This document shows positions 54,701 through 63,106 of a DNA stretch of 64,000 nucleotides, piece by piece. The stretch spans positions 13,369,158 through 13,433,157 of the forward strand of contig OY365815.1 of the NCBI GenBank assembly GCA_959347315.1, in the 5' to 3' direction. Made by a program: the position numbers and the translations under genes. The notes under the pieces were generated by a model. It was given only the letters and a program-made list of their open reading frames with translations. It made no database searches and was not told where the DNA came from. The DNA is from Bimastos eiseni (taxonomy: Eukaryota > Annelida > Clitellata > Crassiclitellata > Lumbricidae). Positions within the stretch are counted from its first letter, which is position 1. Each line of letters opens with the position of its first letter.

Positions 54701-55961
54701 AATTGTATTCAATGCGAAGGTCCATTTGTGCATCACAACAATTAATTGTAATAAGTGTACTTCAGTAAATTGTAATTAAGCAGCAAAAAAATTAACAAAT
54801 GAAGATACTTGTAAATAGCAATTAATAGATTAATGATAAATAATTCCATAGAATACAATACAACTGAAATTTGATATTGCCCTTCTTCCAACAATTTTTA
54901 TTCAGAAGTGCACACGCCTCGACGACGCAACAGCAGTTGTACTGCAGAGCAATTGTGCACGAAGGACTTGCTCAAGGTCTCTACACAGTGACTCCCCGGG
55001 TCGAACCCGCACACACAGCGCACACTGAACGTCAGGGGCCAATCGCTCTAACCAATCGGCCACCGTGCCACACGAAAATAATGATATTAAGCAACACTCA
55101 GTATCAACAAAGAATAGACAATGAGTCAATGACCCATCAAATATAGGAAGGAGACGCAGAGGCCCCTCTTCTACCCTCATCACATCCAATCTGCCTCCCA
55201 AGACTTCTATCTACTCGTCTACGGTGAAGAAAATCAGTGAGTAGTATTGAGGGTTTACTTATTAGTGAACCTACTAAAATGTTGATGCTGCTTTGCAGTC
55301 TAACCCAATCTCTTCAAATGTTACTACATTCAGGCGAGTTCTTATTCAAGTGCTTAGCATAGTCTGACATCACCACTCGTCCATGGCAATCGCAGTATCA
55401 TCCGTATCATCTTCATCATAACGACTACAGCCACAGCTATAATTACTACCATCATCACCATCGTCATAACGACCATCACCACTAGTACCACTACCACAAC
55501 ACTACCACCCAAACCACCATCACCACCACCAATACCAATACCAACCTATTCAGTAGTTCCTGATTAAATCATGCGTCGACTACCAATGTATATACATTAA
55601 CGATCTAAATTCTTTTCGGTTTGCTGCATATATCGCATGATCAACTATTCGAACTATAGAAATCTCTTCCTACCCGTCACGCATCGATAGCTGGCTTCGA
55701 GGTACGTCTTTAGCTCCTTGAGGCACGGTCGCGTCCCTTCGAACTCAGCATCCGGGATTCGAATCTCGCAGACTCTTCGGGCCGAGCACCGTCTGTCGGC
55801 GATCTCAAGCACCTGTCGGAAGCATCCGATGTAGCCGAGGTCCATCTCGACGCACCTGCCAAGCTTCATTCGTCCGTAGGTCGCTCGCTCCATCAGGATC
55901 GCTTCTCCGTCGCCACACTCCGCTCGGAACACCTCCGTGTCGCAGTACTCACCTGTACGCG
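44201..55961 (-). CDS. SUEL-lectin/CUB single-pass receptor (whole span, 5' partial)
   Basis: The exons in transcript order are 55961-55674, 54644-54180, 53411-53253, 52166-52026, 46262-46169 and 44510-44201. All junctions agree in phase: 1-1 for the four extracellular exons, 1 into and 2 out of the transmembrane exon, and 2 into the last. The 484 residues seen form an ectodomain with a SUEL (galactose/rhamnose-binding lectin) domain, a CUB-like domain, a small cysteine module and a Ser/Thr-rich stalk. One transmembrane helix and a cytoplasmic tail follow. SUEL plus one transmembrane helix recalls the EVA-1 guidance co-receptors, but the CUB and cysteine modules do not fit that family as I know it. 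The signal-peptide exon was not found and should lie above 55961 or beyond the window. Ligand and role are unknown. Confidence 0.85.
44635..44750 (+). repeat. (CTGA)n microsatellite
   Basis: 29 perfect CTGA units. Confidence 0.98.
44754..45908 (+). repeat. giant perfect (ACTC)n array
   Basis: 1,155 bp, about 289 uninterrupted ACTC units with no substitution visible. It is separated from the (CTGA)n block by only TAC. Together the two arrays make up about three quarters of the intron between the transmembrane and tail exons of the lectin/CUB receptor. Confidence 0.98.
46069..46132 (+). repeat. tandem duplication, 2 copies
   Basis: TTTTCTTTTAATAGAGATTT continuing CCTGTGCAAG occurs twice in direct succession, 100 bp downstream (minus-strand sense: upstream of the acceptor side of the tail exon) of the transmembrane exon. 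Confidence 0.9.
46169..46262 (-). CDS. lectin/CUB receptor, exon 5: transmembrane helix
   Basis: A 94-bp exon from acceptor (CTTTCTATTTGCAG) to donor (GCG then GTGAGC). It encodes one long hydrophobic helix (SVIGLVVTSFIAVVVIIFVI) followed by IVILRSRR. The Arg cluster is the expected stop-transfer on the cytoplasmic side, so the N-terminus would be outside. Confidence 0.92.
46300..46400 (+). repeat. (GACA)n microsatellite
   Basis: CAGACAGACAGACAGATGGA repeated. Confidence 0.95.
46755..46805 (-). repeat. L2-like tail fragment
   Basis: CATTTATGTAACAGCACGATAAC then ATTCAGAGGTGCTCCCAATCC, the decayed reverse-strand tail, preceded by TTCATTCATTCCTTCATTAATT. Confidence 0.4.
46806..47290. other. 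intron of lectin/CUB gene, no recognised feature
   Basis: No exon or repeat family recognised. Confidence 0.4.
47290..48340. repeat. repeated CTGCTGCCGAAAG segments, partly inverted
   Basis: AAATAACTTCTGCTGCCGAAAGTTTTTT at 47332-47362 is repeated with changes at 48044-48075 (AACTTCTGTGGCCGAAAGTTTTTT). An inverted relative lies at 48310-48340, built on a perfect palindrome (TGCGGCCGAA-GT-TTCGGCCGCA, 48310-48331). This may be a decayed inverted-repeat element of about 1 kb. The ends are not clear. Confidence 0.5.
48341..49820. other. intron of lectin/CUB gene with (ACAAAAGG)n run
   Basis: At 48595-48665, CAGACAAAAGGACAAA repeats several times. Otherwise nothing was recognised. Confidence 0.5.
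49826..50020 (+). repeat. (GACA)n then (GATA)n arrays
   Basis: About 68 bp of perfect CAGA repeats, then ACTAACAG repeats, then GATAGATAGATGGATGG. Confidence 0.95.
50254..50312 (+). repeat. (AC)n microsatellite
   Basis: ACACACAC with GCACGC interruptions. Confidence 0.95.
50622..50895 (+). repeat. (GGAA)n array
   Basis: About 270 bp of AAGGAAGGAAGG with scattered variants (AGATGG, GGAGGG, GGCAGG). Confidence 0.97.
50925..51300 (+). repeat. pyrimidine-rich (CT)n/(CTGT)n region
   Basis: CTCTCTCT, CTGTCTGTCTGTCTGTC and TTCTTTCTCTCTC blocks. Ser/Leu-rich frames are repeat artefacts. Confidence 0.9.
51390..51440 (+). repeat. (TCC/TTC)n run
   Basis: TCTTCTTCTCCTCCTCCTCC then TCATCATCATC. Confidence 0.9.
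51618..51738 (+). repeat. (GAT)n then inverted (ATC)n run
   Basis: GATGATGATGGTGATG and GACGATGACG on the left, and ATCATCATCATCATC on the right of CTACAACCGTAGTC. This forms a large near-palindromic trinucleotide arrangement around that centre. Confidence 0.9.
52026..52166 (-). CDS. lectin/CUB receptor, exon 4: Ser/Thr-rich stalk
   Basis: A 141-bp exon from acceptor (CTTTCATATTTTAG) to donor (AACA then GTCAGT), phase 1-1. It encodes TTELMTSSTVAVTTNSMTLE, then PLMPLLPEDASSISSSSSI and RNTNN. About 40 percent of residues are Ser or Thr, so it is probably an O-glycosylated stalk holding the ectodomain away from the membrane. An alternative donor in the same phase (GCCA then GTAGCA) would shorten it by about a third. 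Confidence 0.75.
52320..52372 (+). repeat. L2-like tail fragment
   Basis: CCTGGTAGAGGCGCTATAGAACTCTGTAAACACAATAC. Confidence 0.45.
52605..52990 (+). mobile_element. LINE ORF2 C-terminal remnant
   Basis: A plus-strand frame ending LRPRIHDFNLPTKD and PLEFSKI resembles the RPR.H.F.LP.KD..(F) tail of several invertebrate LINE ORF2 proteins. It is followed by about 120 bp that ends in CAATAAAGGAAGGAAG. Only the extreme C-terminus is present. Confidence 0.5.
53253..53411 (-). CDS. lectin/CUB receptor, exon 3: sushi/HRM-like module
   Basis: A 159-bp exon from acceptor (TATGACCTTTCAG) to donor (GGGC then GTATGT), phase 1-1. The 53 residues include VGCPDVIDLNEFTWFRR, GIVGCHHSNVTWKLSC, and NVWTGAYRACSG, with four cysteines. 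The order C..(W)..G..GC..(N)VTWKLSC...W......C recalls sushi (CCP) or hormone-receptor (HRM) modules, which I cannot separate by eye. NVT is a glycosylation sequon. Confidence 0.8.
54180..54644 (-). CDS. lectin/CUB receptor, exon 2: CUB-like domain
   Basis: A 465-bp exon from acceptor (GAACCTCCAG) to donor (TTCAC then GTACGT), phase 1-1. It encodes CRINDEFSVTSSSGFIVS, SCDGQLHPWVISVPRGQRV, NLTLYDF, then an inserted Pro/Thr-rich linker with TTTTPTTT. It then continues CRGYGKIAD, VALCGSD and NVIRVWMFVG up to FLIGYS. This order (C...G.I.S......C...W.I..P.G..V.L....F ... C......G........CG......S.....V....) is that of CUB domains. The insert of about 40 residues in the middle is unusual. CUB domains mostly bind proteins or glycans outside the cell. 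Confidence 0.82.
54880..55078 (-). repeat. SINE family B copy
   Basis: In reverse, the head reads TGGCACGGTGGCCGATTGG then TTAGAGCG (tRNA A box), and GCGGGTTCGACCCGG (B box). The body ends in GTGTGCACTTCTG and AATTGTTGGAAGAAGG. Confidence 0.8.
55079..55673. other. intron of lectin/CUB gene with CAC/CAT-rich run
   Basis: ACCACCATCACC-type triplets at about 55440-55535; otherwise nothing recognised. Confidence 0.5.
55674..55961 (-). CDS. lectin/CUB receptor, exon 1 seen: SUEL lectin domain
   Basis: A 288-bp exon from acceptor (TCTGTTTTCTTAATGCAG) to donor (ACGG then GTAGGA), phase 1-1. It contains GEYCDTEVFRAECGDGEAIL, then ATYGRMKLGRC (family motif A.YGR), GYIGC, RRVCEI, TRPC and LKTYLEASYRC (family K.YLEV.Y.C). 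The cysteines follow the SUEL/galactose-rhamnose-binding lectin layout. The usual DPC before the last strand is RPC here. An earlier exon, ending one base into a codon, must supply the start and signal peptide. Confidence 0.93.
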
Positions 55962-56080
55962 CTGCATTAAGAAAACAGAGGTAAGCCAAGCAGGTTAATC
56001 AAGGTAGATTCGCCGTCACAAATAGCCCTGAAACATTTTTTTAGCTTAGTTTAAGATACATCTTTAGGTACGTACGTACG

Positions 56081-56430
56081 TATGTATGTATGTATGTATG
56101 TATGTATGTATGTATGTATGTATGTATGTATGTATGTATGTATGTATGTATGTATGTATGTATGTATGTATGTATGTATGTATGTATGTATGTATGTATG
56201 TATGTATGTATGTATGTATGTATGTATGTATGTATGTATGTATGTATGTATGTATGTATGTATGTATGTATGTATGTATGTATGTATGTATGTATGTATG
56301 TATGTATGTGTGTATGTGTGTATATATGCATGTATGTATGTATGTATGTACGTACGTACGTATGTATGTGTGTGTATGTATGTATGATTATATGTATGCA
56401 TGTATGTATGTATGTATGTATGTATGTATG
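56081..56430 (+). repeat. (TATG)n array
   Basis: About 57 perfect TATG units to 56309, then a mixed TATG/TGTG/GTACGTACG section. Long His-Thr-Tyr-Ile and Met-Tyr-Val-Cys frames are artefacts. Confidence 0.98.
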
Positions 56431-56544
56431 GGATGCATAATTGAGAAATATCCTTGGGGTAACGTCCGGGAAAATGTCGGGGAACGTTCTAGGAGATTTG
56501 TTCGGGAAGAAAATTGAGGGTGAAGAAATTGAAAAATTGAAATT

Positions 56545-56748
56545 CTGCCCTTCGTCCAACATCTTTTGCTCAGAAGTGCACACGCCTCGAGGGCGCGATT
56601 GCAGTTGCACTGCAGATCAATTGTGCAAGAAGGACTTGCTCAAGGTCCCACTGACGCCTCAGACGAGGGTCGAACCCGCTTACTCAGCGCATACTAAGTG
56701 TTACGGGCCGACCGCTCTAACCGATAAGCACCGTGCCATACAATACAA
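56545..56748 (-). repeat. SINE family B copy
   Basis: In reverse, GGCACGGTGCTTATCGG then TTAGAGCGGTCGG (A box) and GCGGGTTCGACCCTCG (B box). The body matches the copy at 54.9 kb, including GAAGGACTTGCTCAAGGTC. Confidence 0.8.
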
Positions 56749-56967
56749 CCTGACACAAGAGTCCCACATTCACGTGAGTCCAAGACGCCTAAAGCATTAG
56801 TCGAGCAACTCAGTTATTTAGCCATAACGTGGAACCGAGAGTAGAAAAGAAGTCATCTTTCTTATCACAAGACTTAAACAATGTCCTTGACCCACGACCT
56901 TTATGACGTACAGCAAAGTAATATCGCATGAACTATCAGATAAGCGACGTATGTTTGTATATATATA

Positions 56968-56998
<31 letters not shown>

Positions 56999-57254
56999 GC
57001 ATACACATTTACTATAAAGCCTTATTACCCGGTTTCGTCCGTGATTTAAGTTCATTTTATTATTTCAGCGTTTTTAGCCGTGAAAGATTGCTTCCGTGCA
57101 AATGTGGACGATTTGTTGCTTTGACTTGGAGTGTCCCATCGACGATCGTAATTTCTGCTATTGACGCATAACAAACGCACCCGATTTGCATAAATTTGTC
57201 CCGCCTTCGTATGAGGTGTTGCAAATGGCTGCGCAAATGCTATGAAATGTTGGC
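56749..57254. other. no recognised gene
   Basis: Contains a (TA)n run at about 56957-56998. No exon recognised. Confidence 0.45.
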
Positions 57255-57262
57255 AGTCTTGG

Positions 57263-57460
57263 CAGTGGTGGCTCTAGACTTTTCTGGCAGGGAGTCCACG
57301 GAGGGGCCAGGGAGCCTGACAGAGGGGTCAGTTGGATGTCTGGTTTCTTCAAAACTGAATGTCAACTAAAAGTTGGATGGACCACCAGGGGGTGGTGCAC
57401 TTGCTCAGTTGGTTGGGTACTGGCGACTTCTAAAGTCTGTACCCCTGTGGACCGCCACTG
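57263..57460. mobile_element. hAT-like MITE
   Basis: The left end CAGTGGTGGCTCTAGACTTT and the right end in reverse CAGTGGCGGTCCACAGG share the CAGTGG(T/C)GG start of hAT elements. The 8-bp flanks AGTCTTGG (57255-57262) and AATTTTGG (57461-57468) agree at six of eight positions, as an aged 8-bp target duplication would. A tRNA-like CTTGCTCAGTTGGTTGGG lies inside. Confidence 0.65.
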
Positions 57461-58321
57461 AATTTTGGCAATTCGAAACTGCGAATCTCAAAATATCCCA
57501 AATTAAATCAAATTATGTACTAAAATAGTCAAGTTAACTTAGAAATTCGTAGACGAATATTTTCCAGAAATTGCAAATGGTTAAAGGGTTCCGTTCGTGA
57601 GCCGTTCGTTACGGAAAAAGTTACCTTGCTTTTATGGTTTAGACAATTTAGTACAATTAAGATAAATAACGAAGACAACGTATCGACAAGTTGTGTTACC
57701 AGAGCATTGAGACCAAGACAGCCGGTGGCGCATCTGGGTAGTTGTCTTGAGCTTGGAAGGGAGCTATATAAATTTTGATTGAATGAATGAAAAACAGGCT
57801 TAGCCACAGCAGCTGGGCAGAAGATTACATAAACAGACAGGTACAGCCTCTAACAGGCAGACATACGAACAGCCGCCTGGATACTTAAATATGAATTCTG
57901 GAATTCTAGGAAACAAAACAGACGTAGAGACGAAGAAGAAACGGACTCCGTGATCGAGAGAATAAACGCCTTAATGAAGCGGCATTGGATCTATCTGCCG
58001 ACCTATGATTAAATATCCCATTGCGCCTGTCCCATAATCTGTCCCCACACGACTATCTCCGTGCCTCTCCGTGTGCCCATTTATTCGCGTGTTTGCCAGT
58101 CTCTGACTATGCATATGTATTCGGTGTATCACTGCATGTCCGTTTGCTCTGCCCGCACTTTAGCTGAGAGTCGAATGAATCCGCGTATATTACTCTTTGC
58201 GTTCAGAGTTGATTTCTCTGTTTTGGCGGCAGAACAATTCCATCAATAGAAACGGTAGCGAACCTTCCGATGTCTAAGCAACCACAACCGATGGATTGAC
58301 AGACCACACGGCACAATCGCA
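57461..58321. other. no recognised gene; L2-like tail at 57745-57792
   Basis: GGAAGGGAGCTATATAAATTTTG followed by TGAATGAATGA is an L2-like tail. The 92-codon minus-strand frame over it is not a gene. Confidence 0.5.
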
Positions 58322-58566
58322 CCTCGTGTTATAAGGATCATTATTATTTTTTTGCCCTGTGGTACTTCATTTCCCAAGGACTTAGAGATTACTAATATTA
58401 TGCTAAAACCGTTGTCCGGATGGTCAGGCCTCATTATTTTTATTATTATTATTATTATTATTTTATATTTTTTCATTATTATTATTATTATTATTAGTAT
58501 TAGTATTATTATTATTATCATTATTTTTATTATTATTATCATTATTATTATTATTATTATTAGACT
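58322..58566 (-). mobile_element. retroelement tail plus (ATT)n
   Basis: 58322-58435 in reverse matches 2231-2345 (TAATCTCTAAGTCC, GTACCACAGGGCA), followed by an (ATT)n run to 58562. Confidence 0.65.
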
Positions 58567-59202
58567 ATAGCTGCACGAAAGAGCCTCTGAAGGCAACTGC
58601 ATTGAAGCGCTGGATGCAACTGACAATCGTTGGAACAAGTAGCTTGTCTCTCTAGGGTCTCTGGTGACATGTGTCAGAAGGCGACCCAAGTCTTTGATGA
58701 AGTCCATTCCGTCGTTGTTGACTGGGCCCGTGGTCTCAAAGGCCAATGGAACGAAGAGATAGCTAACAGCGAGCTGGCTGTACTTGATGGTCTTACTGGT
58801 GGTTGCGACCTTCGCTGCAGTCCCACCGAAGATGACGTCGCTTGGAGATATGACGGAGCCACTGTGTCAATCACTTTCGCATCCCATATCAGGCTCCGTC
58901 CTCTTCGCCATGGAATCAGCGTCAGACCATCAGGGCGTTTTCCGTCCGTTCTGGAGAGTCCGGGGGTTCCTTAATGTTTGGGAAACCAGCGCATGTGAGG
59001 CTACGACTGATTATGTCGTTTAATGCTTCGTGCCTGGCGAACCGCCCTGGCCCAAGACCACAAGAAAGCCTTTGTGCTCCTTCCGCTTTGACTCGTGACC
59101 CGCATGGGCATACATGTGGCTCACAAATGCGTGTCCCCAGACGGAGACCCACCGCAATTCTGACAGCTTCGTCGTCTAGCCGAAGTCCACATGAACACTA
59201 TG
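58567..59202 (-). pseudogene. R2/R4-like retrotransposon C-terminus, frameshifted
   Basis: The minus-strand pieces read GLRLGTRICEPHVCPC, HEALNDIISRSLTCAGF, then in another frame [10 protein letters not shown], then [19 protein letters not shown] and ETSYLFQRLSV. They align in order with the intact fragment at 2.7-3.8 kb. At least two frameshifts break it. The His of the zinc cluster (HGLSC in the others) is replaced (QRLSC). Both ends meet (ATT)n. Confidence 0.85.
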
Positions 59203-59294
<92 letters not shown>

Positions 59295-59296
59295 CT
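59203..59296 (+). repeat. (ATT)n microsatellite
   Basis: About 30 perfect ATT units, starting after GAACACTATGGTT. Confidence 0.97.
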
Positions 59297-59383
59297 ATAT
59301 AAAACTAACCTAATAGCGTTGGTTGTCTGGATTAGCCTTATTGATCGGTCTCTTGAACGACGACGGTTCCTTTGAACGCTATG

Positions 59384-59460
<77 letters not shown>

Positions 59461-59562
59461 TACTATTATTATTATTATTATTATTATTAGTATTATCATT
59501 ATCATTATTATTATTATTATATTATTATTATTATTATTATTATTGCTATTAGGCTGTTATCG
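59384..59562 (+). repeat. (ATT)n microsatellite
   Basis: About 180 bp of ATT with a few ACT/AGT/ATC variants. It starts after GAACGCTATGGTT, nearly the same junction as at 59190. Confidence 0.97.
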
Positions 59563-60159
59563 CCCATGATGAGCTAATGGAGTGTTGGCAATGTCCCGAA
59601 GAGGCAGACTGCGTTCCCACGCTGAAGAACAACTGAGATACGTTGGAACAGAAATGACGTCTCCATTGGATCGTGGGTTGCAGCACTCGTTCGACTACCC
59701 AACTCTGAGATGAACTCCAGTCCTTCACTGCTCCAAGCGCCGCCGGATTCCAAGGAGAGGGCTACGAAGTCGTGGGTGTTGGTTATGGTGGAATACTTGG
59801 CCCTCTTCGTCTTAGCTGCGCGTTCGGCTGCTTCGCCAGCTCTGATAGATGTGTCGACAAGATGTGACTTGGCGTAGGTGTCGGGCACTGTCACATCCCA
59901 TGCCAGACATCGACCACGTGTCCAAGGAATGAGCGTGACGCCGTCCGGTCGCTTTCCATCTTCTCTTAGCAAGCCGAGAGGTTCCTTTTGCGCTGGAATC
60001 TTCGCCCTGCCAAGAGCTCTCCAGATGACATCGTTCAACATGCTGTGTCGTTGATGTTTTCCGCTGCCTCTTCTACAAACTAGTCCATGGAGCCCATTTG
60101 CGTCGACGCTCTCTTGACATTGGTGACACAAATGTGGCTCGCAGAGCGTCGTTCCTAGC

Positions 60160-60162
<3 letters not shown>
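59563..60162 (-). mobile_element. R2/R4-like retrotransposon C-terminus, second subfamily
   Basis: One open minus-strand frame of 196 codons: RLGTTLCEPHLCHQCQES, HGLVCRRGSGKHQRHSMLND, EDGKRPDGVTLIPW, CLAWDVTVPDTYAKSH, and ETSFLFQRISVVLQRGNAVC. It has the same domain order as the fragments at 2.7 and 58.6 kb, with the zinc-like cysteines and the RPDG...WDV pair intact. The divergence is large enough for a separate subfamily. The RT is missing: the 5' end meets (ATT)n at 60163, and the 3' end meets (ATT)n at 59562. Confidence 0.85.

Positions 60163-60215
<53 letters not shown>
60163..60215 (+). repeat. (ATT)n microsatellite
   Basis: About 15 ATT units, then ACTATTATATTGG. Confidence 0.95.
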
Positions 60216-60735
60216 TATATTGGTTTATTATACAAGCTGGCAAACCGCAGCAAGTTACCTCGAAACACAAGTAAATTCACAGCAAAAAGTAAAGAAAAAT
60301 AAATGACAGAAACTTAGATAGAGTTCTTGGTGAAAGTATTTAAGTTCCATGGTTGAAACAGGCAAACTGTTATAGTTGAAAGCATATATATATAATTATA
60401 TATACATATCAGCAACGAAAAATTTGTTATCGGCTAAACAATACCCTTGACACGAAATATCTATCATCCCTGGTAGGAAGAAGGAAGGAAGCGAGCTATA
60501 GACCGCAAGTTATCACGGTTTCAATTTCAGTGCAGCTCGTAATCGGTTTACATGAACCATTAACTGGAAATTTCAATTGATGAAGCGCCGGCCAGGGCAG
60601 CTTTTTGCAGTAGTTAAATGGCCGGACAGAAGCTATGAGATCCTGCTCGGTAAGAGGTTTTGTATTGTATTTACATATTTCTATATCGCCTCTCACAGTA
60701 CGGCCGAATCAGAGGCTCTCTGGGTGCGAAAGTAT
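60216..60735. other. no recognised gene
   Basis: A 66-codon minus-strand frame (60496-60696) with four cysteines was seen, but it has no signal peptide or clear splice sites. Confidence 0.4.
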
Positions 60736-60818
60736 CTGACGGAGGTCGCTCAGTGGTAGATCATGCATAGTCCCGGATTTTACCTTTATCGACCTAGATT
60801 CGAATCTGGGGTCGATAC
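60736..60818 (+). repeat. tRNA-like sequence (SINE head or tRNA pseudogene)
   Basis: GGTCGCTCAGTGGTAGATCATGCAT looks like the D arm, and CTAGATTCGAATCTGGG like the T arm with a B box. The acceptor stem does not pair and the spacing is too long, so it is not a functional tRNA. Confidence 0.55.
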
Positions 60819-61102
60819 TGTGAAATCGTTGTCGAGTTCAGTGTAACATCGGATGCAATCAAATGGTTGTTTCCTTTAATGTGATCCAAAATTGCATGGA
60901 TTATTATTGCATTTTGATATATCTGCGTTGTCGTCATCGTAGCCATTAAATGTCTTGATATCCATCAGATTTTGGCAGGATTTTCTCAGCGTATTAACTA
61001 CGATCGCTATTACTACTTTAAAGCTGAGGAAAATAAGTTCAGTTTACTGGGTACAGAAAGCTATCCATGGCGTTAGATAATTTTTTTAAAGTAATTGTTT
61101 GA

Positions 61103-61215
61103 TAATGACATGGATGATTGTGTGTTAATGACACGGATGATTGTGTATTAATGACACGGATGATTGCGTGTTAATGCCACGGATGATTGTGTGTTAATGA
61201 CACGGATGTTTGACT
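61103..61215 (+). repeat. 23-bp tandem repeat, about 5 copies
   Basis: Units of AATGACACGGATGATTGTGT plus GTT, with one to three differences per unit. Confidence 0.93.
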
Positions 61216-61489
61216 GGCTGTTAGGTTAAATCTCTTTCCATAAAATGTACCGGTTATATAAAACTCAACCACCGCGTTTTATTTGTCACTTTTATTTGCT
61301 TGAACAAACAAAAAACAGAAATATATCTAGTCTAGTTTATATTCCTAGGGTAAATTGTCGGTGAGAAGCTTGTGTGGCGTGGGAATGTAAATTCGTGCGC
61401 ATTATACTGTAGCGAAGCACATGTAAGTGAAGGCTCGAAAACGCTCCCTTGGCTGATACTTGCTCGATTTAAAAAACCTCTGAGACTCT

Positions 61490-61905
61490 TTGCTCGTCTT
61501 TTTCTTCGTTTTCTTCTTCTATGTCGTCTTCTTCCTCTTCTTCTTCATCATCATCCTATTCTTCTTCCTCTTGTTTTCTTATGCGGATTCAATTCCTGCT
61601 CCTGCTCCTCCTCCTCCTCTACTTCCTATTCCTCCTTTTCTTCTTCTTCGCCTTCTCCTCATCCTCTTCATTCTCTTCCTAATTCATCCCTCCTCCTCCT
61701 CACTTTCATCATCCTTTCATCTCATTTTTCTTTCTCTTCCAACTCTTGTCTTTCTCTTCTTCCTCTCTTCTTCTTCTCCTCCTCCTCCATTTTCTTTTTA
61801 TCCTTCTTCTCTACCACCCTCTTCTACTCGTTCTCCTTCTTCCTCTCTGTCTCCATCTCCTTCTGCCACTTCTTCTATTTCTCATATCTTCTCTACTCAC
61901 CTCGA
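61490..61905 (+). repeat. pyrimidine-rich (CTT/CCT)n tract
   Basis: About 400 bp strongly biased to C and T on the plus strand. Ser/Phe/Leu-rich frames are artefacts. Confidence 0.9.
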
Positions 61906-62125
61906 ATTATCATTCATTCTTACTGTGCCAGGTGCAGGTAACTCTTACTCAGCCCCATACTGAGCCCGCCAACAGAGAATAAGGAAAAGAGCGACGGTCA
62001 ACAAATTACTCGTGGAAACGTCGCAAAATAGGAAAAGCGGAGAGTCGCAGGGACGCACGAGATCAACCAAATATAATTGAATAAATATCGCGAGCAGGTG
62101 AATCATTTTCGTTGAGCCGCCGTCG

Positions 62126-62347
62126 TTAGCCGTCTTCCCAGAATCCTCCGCGACAGCAGGTGTCTTCCGGTTGTCTCAATCGAACGCAAAGACACGACCG
62201 GATGTTGCAGGCTCTTCCGGTCGGCCATTTGTAAGTAAGATGGCACAGGAAACGCGTTGCTTGTTTGGGAAATTTGTCATCATCGGCTGAGACGATGACA
62301 AAGATGTCAGAAATGACAAGGACGAAACAGATGTCGTCAGATGTCAT
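62126..62347 (-). CDS. small secreted cysteine-rich protein (hypothetical)
   Basis: A 73-codon minus-strand frame. The first 21 residues (hydrophobic CFVLVISDIFVIVSA) look like a signal peptide, with a cleavage site after VSA and an acidic start (DDDKFP). The mature 52 residues contain six cysteines in the order C-x11-C-x4-C-x-C-x9-C-C (NIRSCLCVRL and DTCCRGGFWEDG), ending at TAA. No transmembrane helix follows. A splice acceptor could also be read at CATCGTCTCAG inside the signal region, which would make this a terminal exon instead. I do not recognise the family. The frame is short enough that chance is possible, but signal plus regular cysteines argues for a gene. Confidence 0.45.
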   Translation of the reverse strand: MTSDDICFVLVISDIFVIVSADDDKFPKQATRFLCHLTYKWPTGRACNIRSCLCVRLRQPEDTCCRGGFWEDG

Positions 62348-63060
62348 CTTCGGTCAGTCTGGTCTGATTGAAGATGACTGAACTGAGATGATTGAATATG
62401 ATAGGACGGAACAGGAGATAATGGAGCAAAATAGGATAGACGAGACACAATAGAAAGTCATAGATTACTGCGGGAGAGAATCTATACAAACAAAGTAGAA
62501 AAGTTTGTATGTAACCATCTATATGTTTCACAGAAACAAGGATCAACTCGAGCGATTGCCTGGAAATTTCCCACGAATAATTTTTATCAGACGACAGAAA
62601 CATAAGGGTTCGCGACCCCAAATGTTAACCGTTCCGATGCTTTTACCCCTTCCCCATGCTCGCCTATAAGGAGGAATATACAATACATACAAATGCCTGC
62701 CAAATAAATTACAAAGTCCTTGCGTCTCTTATGGCCAATTGTATGTGGTATGTTCAAGACAACTCAAAACAGTTTGTATGCTTTAGCTCCGGGTTAAAAG
62801 TAAAAAATGGGGTGCAACTCGGACGAAGCCGGGTTTTTCAGCTAGTAGAATAAAATAACTCAGGGAAAGAGAGGAGAGAATTGGAGAGGGCATGGTATAA
62901 AAAGAAGGATTGGATACGTTGGAAGAGGACAAAGTAGGCGAGGACAGGGCCCCATAGGTGAGATTAGGATACAGAAGAAGAGGATAGGATACAATATCCT
63001 AAGCTACAGAATGAGAGAATAGGACACAGTAGGGCACGATAGAAAAGACAGAGACAGAGA
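62348..63060. other. no recognised gene
   Basis: Frames at 62337-62621 (minus) and 62656-62853 (plus) have no supporting features. AGGATA/AGGACA-rich sequence at 62.86-63.06 kb. Confidence 0.4.
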
Positions 63061-63079
63061 CAGAGTTGAGAAAGAGATT

Positions 63080-63106
63080 GACAGACACACACACACACAC
63101 ACACCT
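63080..63106 (+). repeat. (CA)n microsatellite
   Basis: Short CACACACA run. Confidence 0.9.

Noticed and set aside
56041..56610. His-Thr-Tyr-Ile frame of 189 codons and Met-Tyr-Val-Cys frames
   Set aside because: They are translations of the TATG array.
60736..60818. Functional tRNA gene
   Set aside because: A- and B-box-like blocks are present but the acceptor stem does not pair and the spacing is too long.
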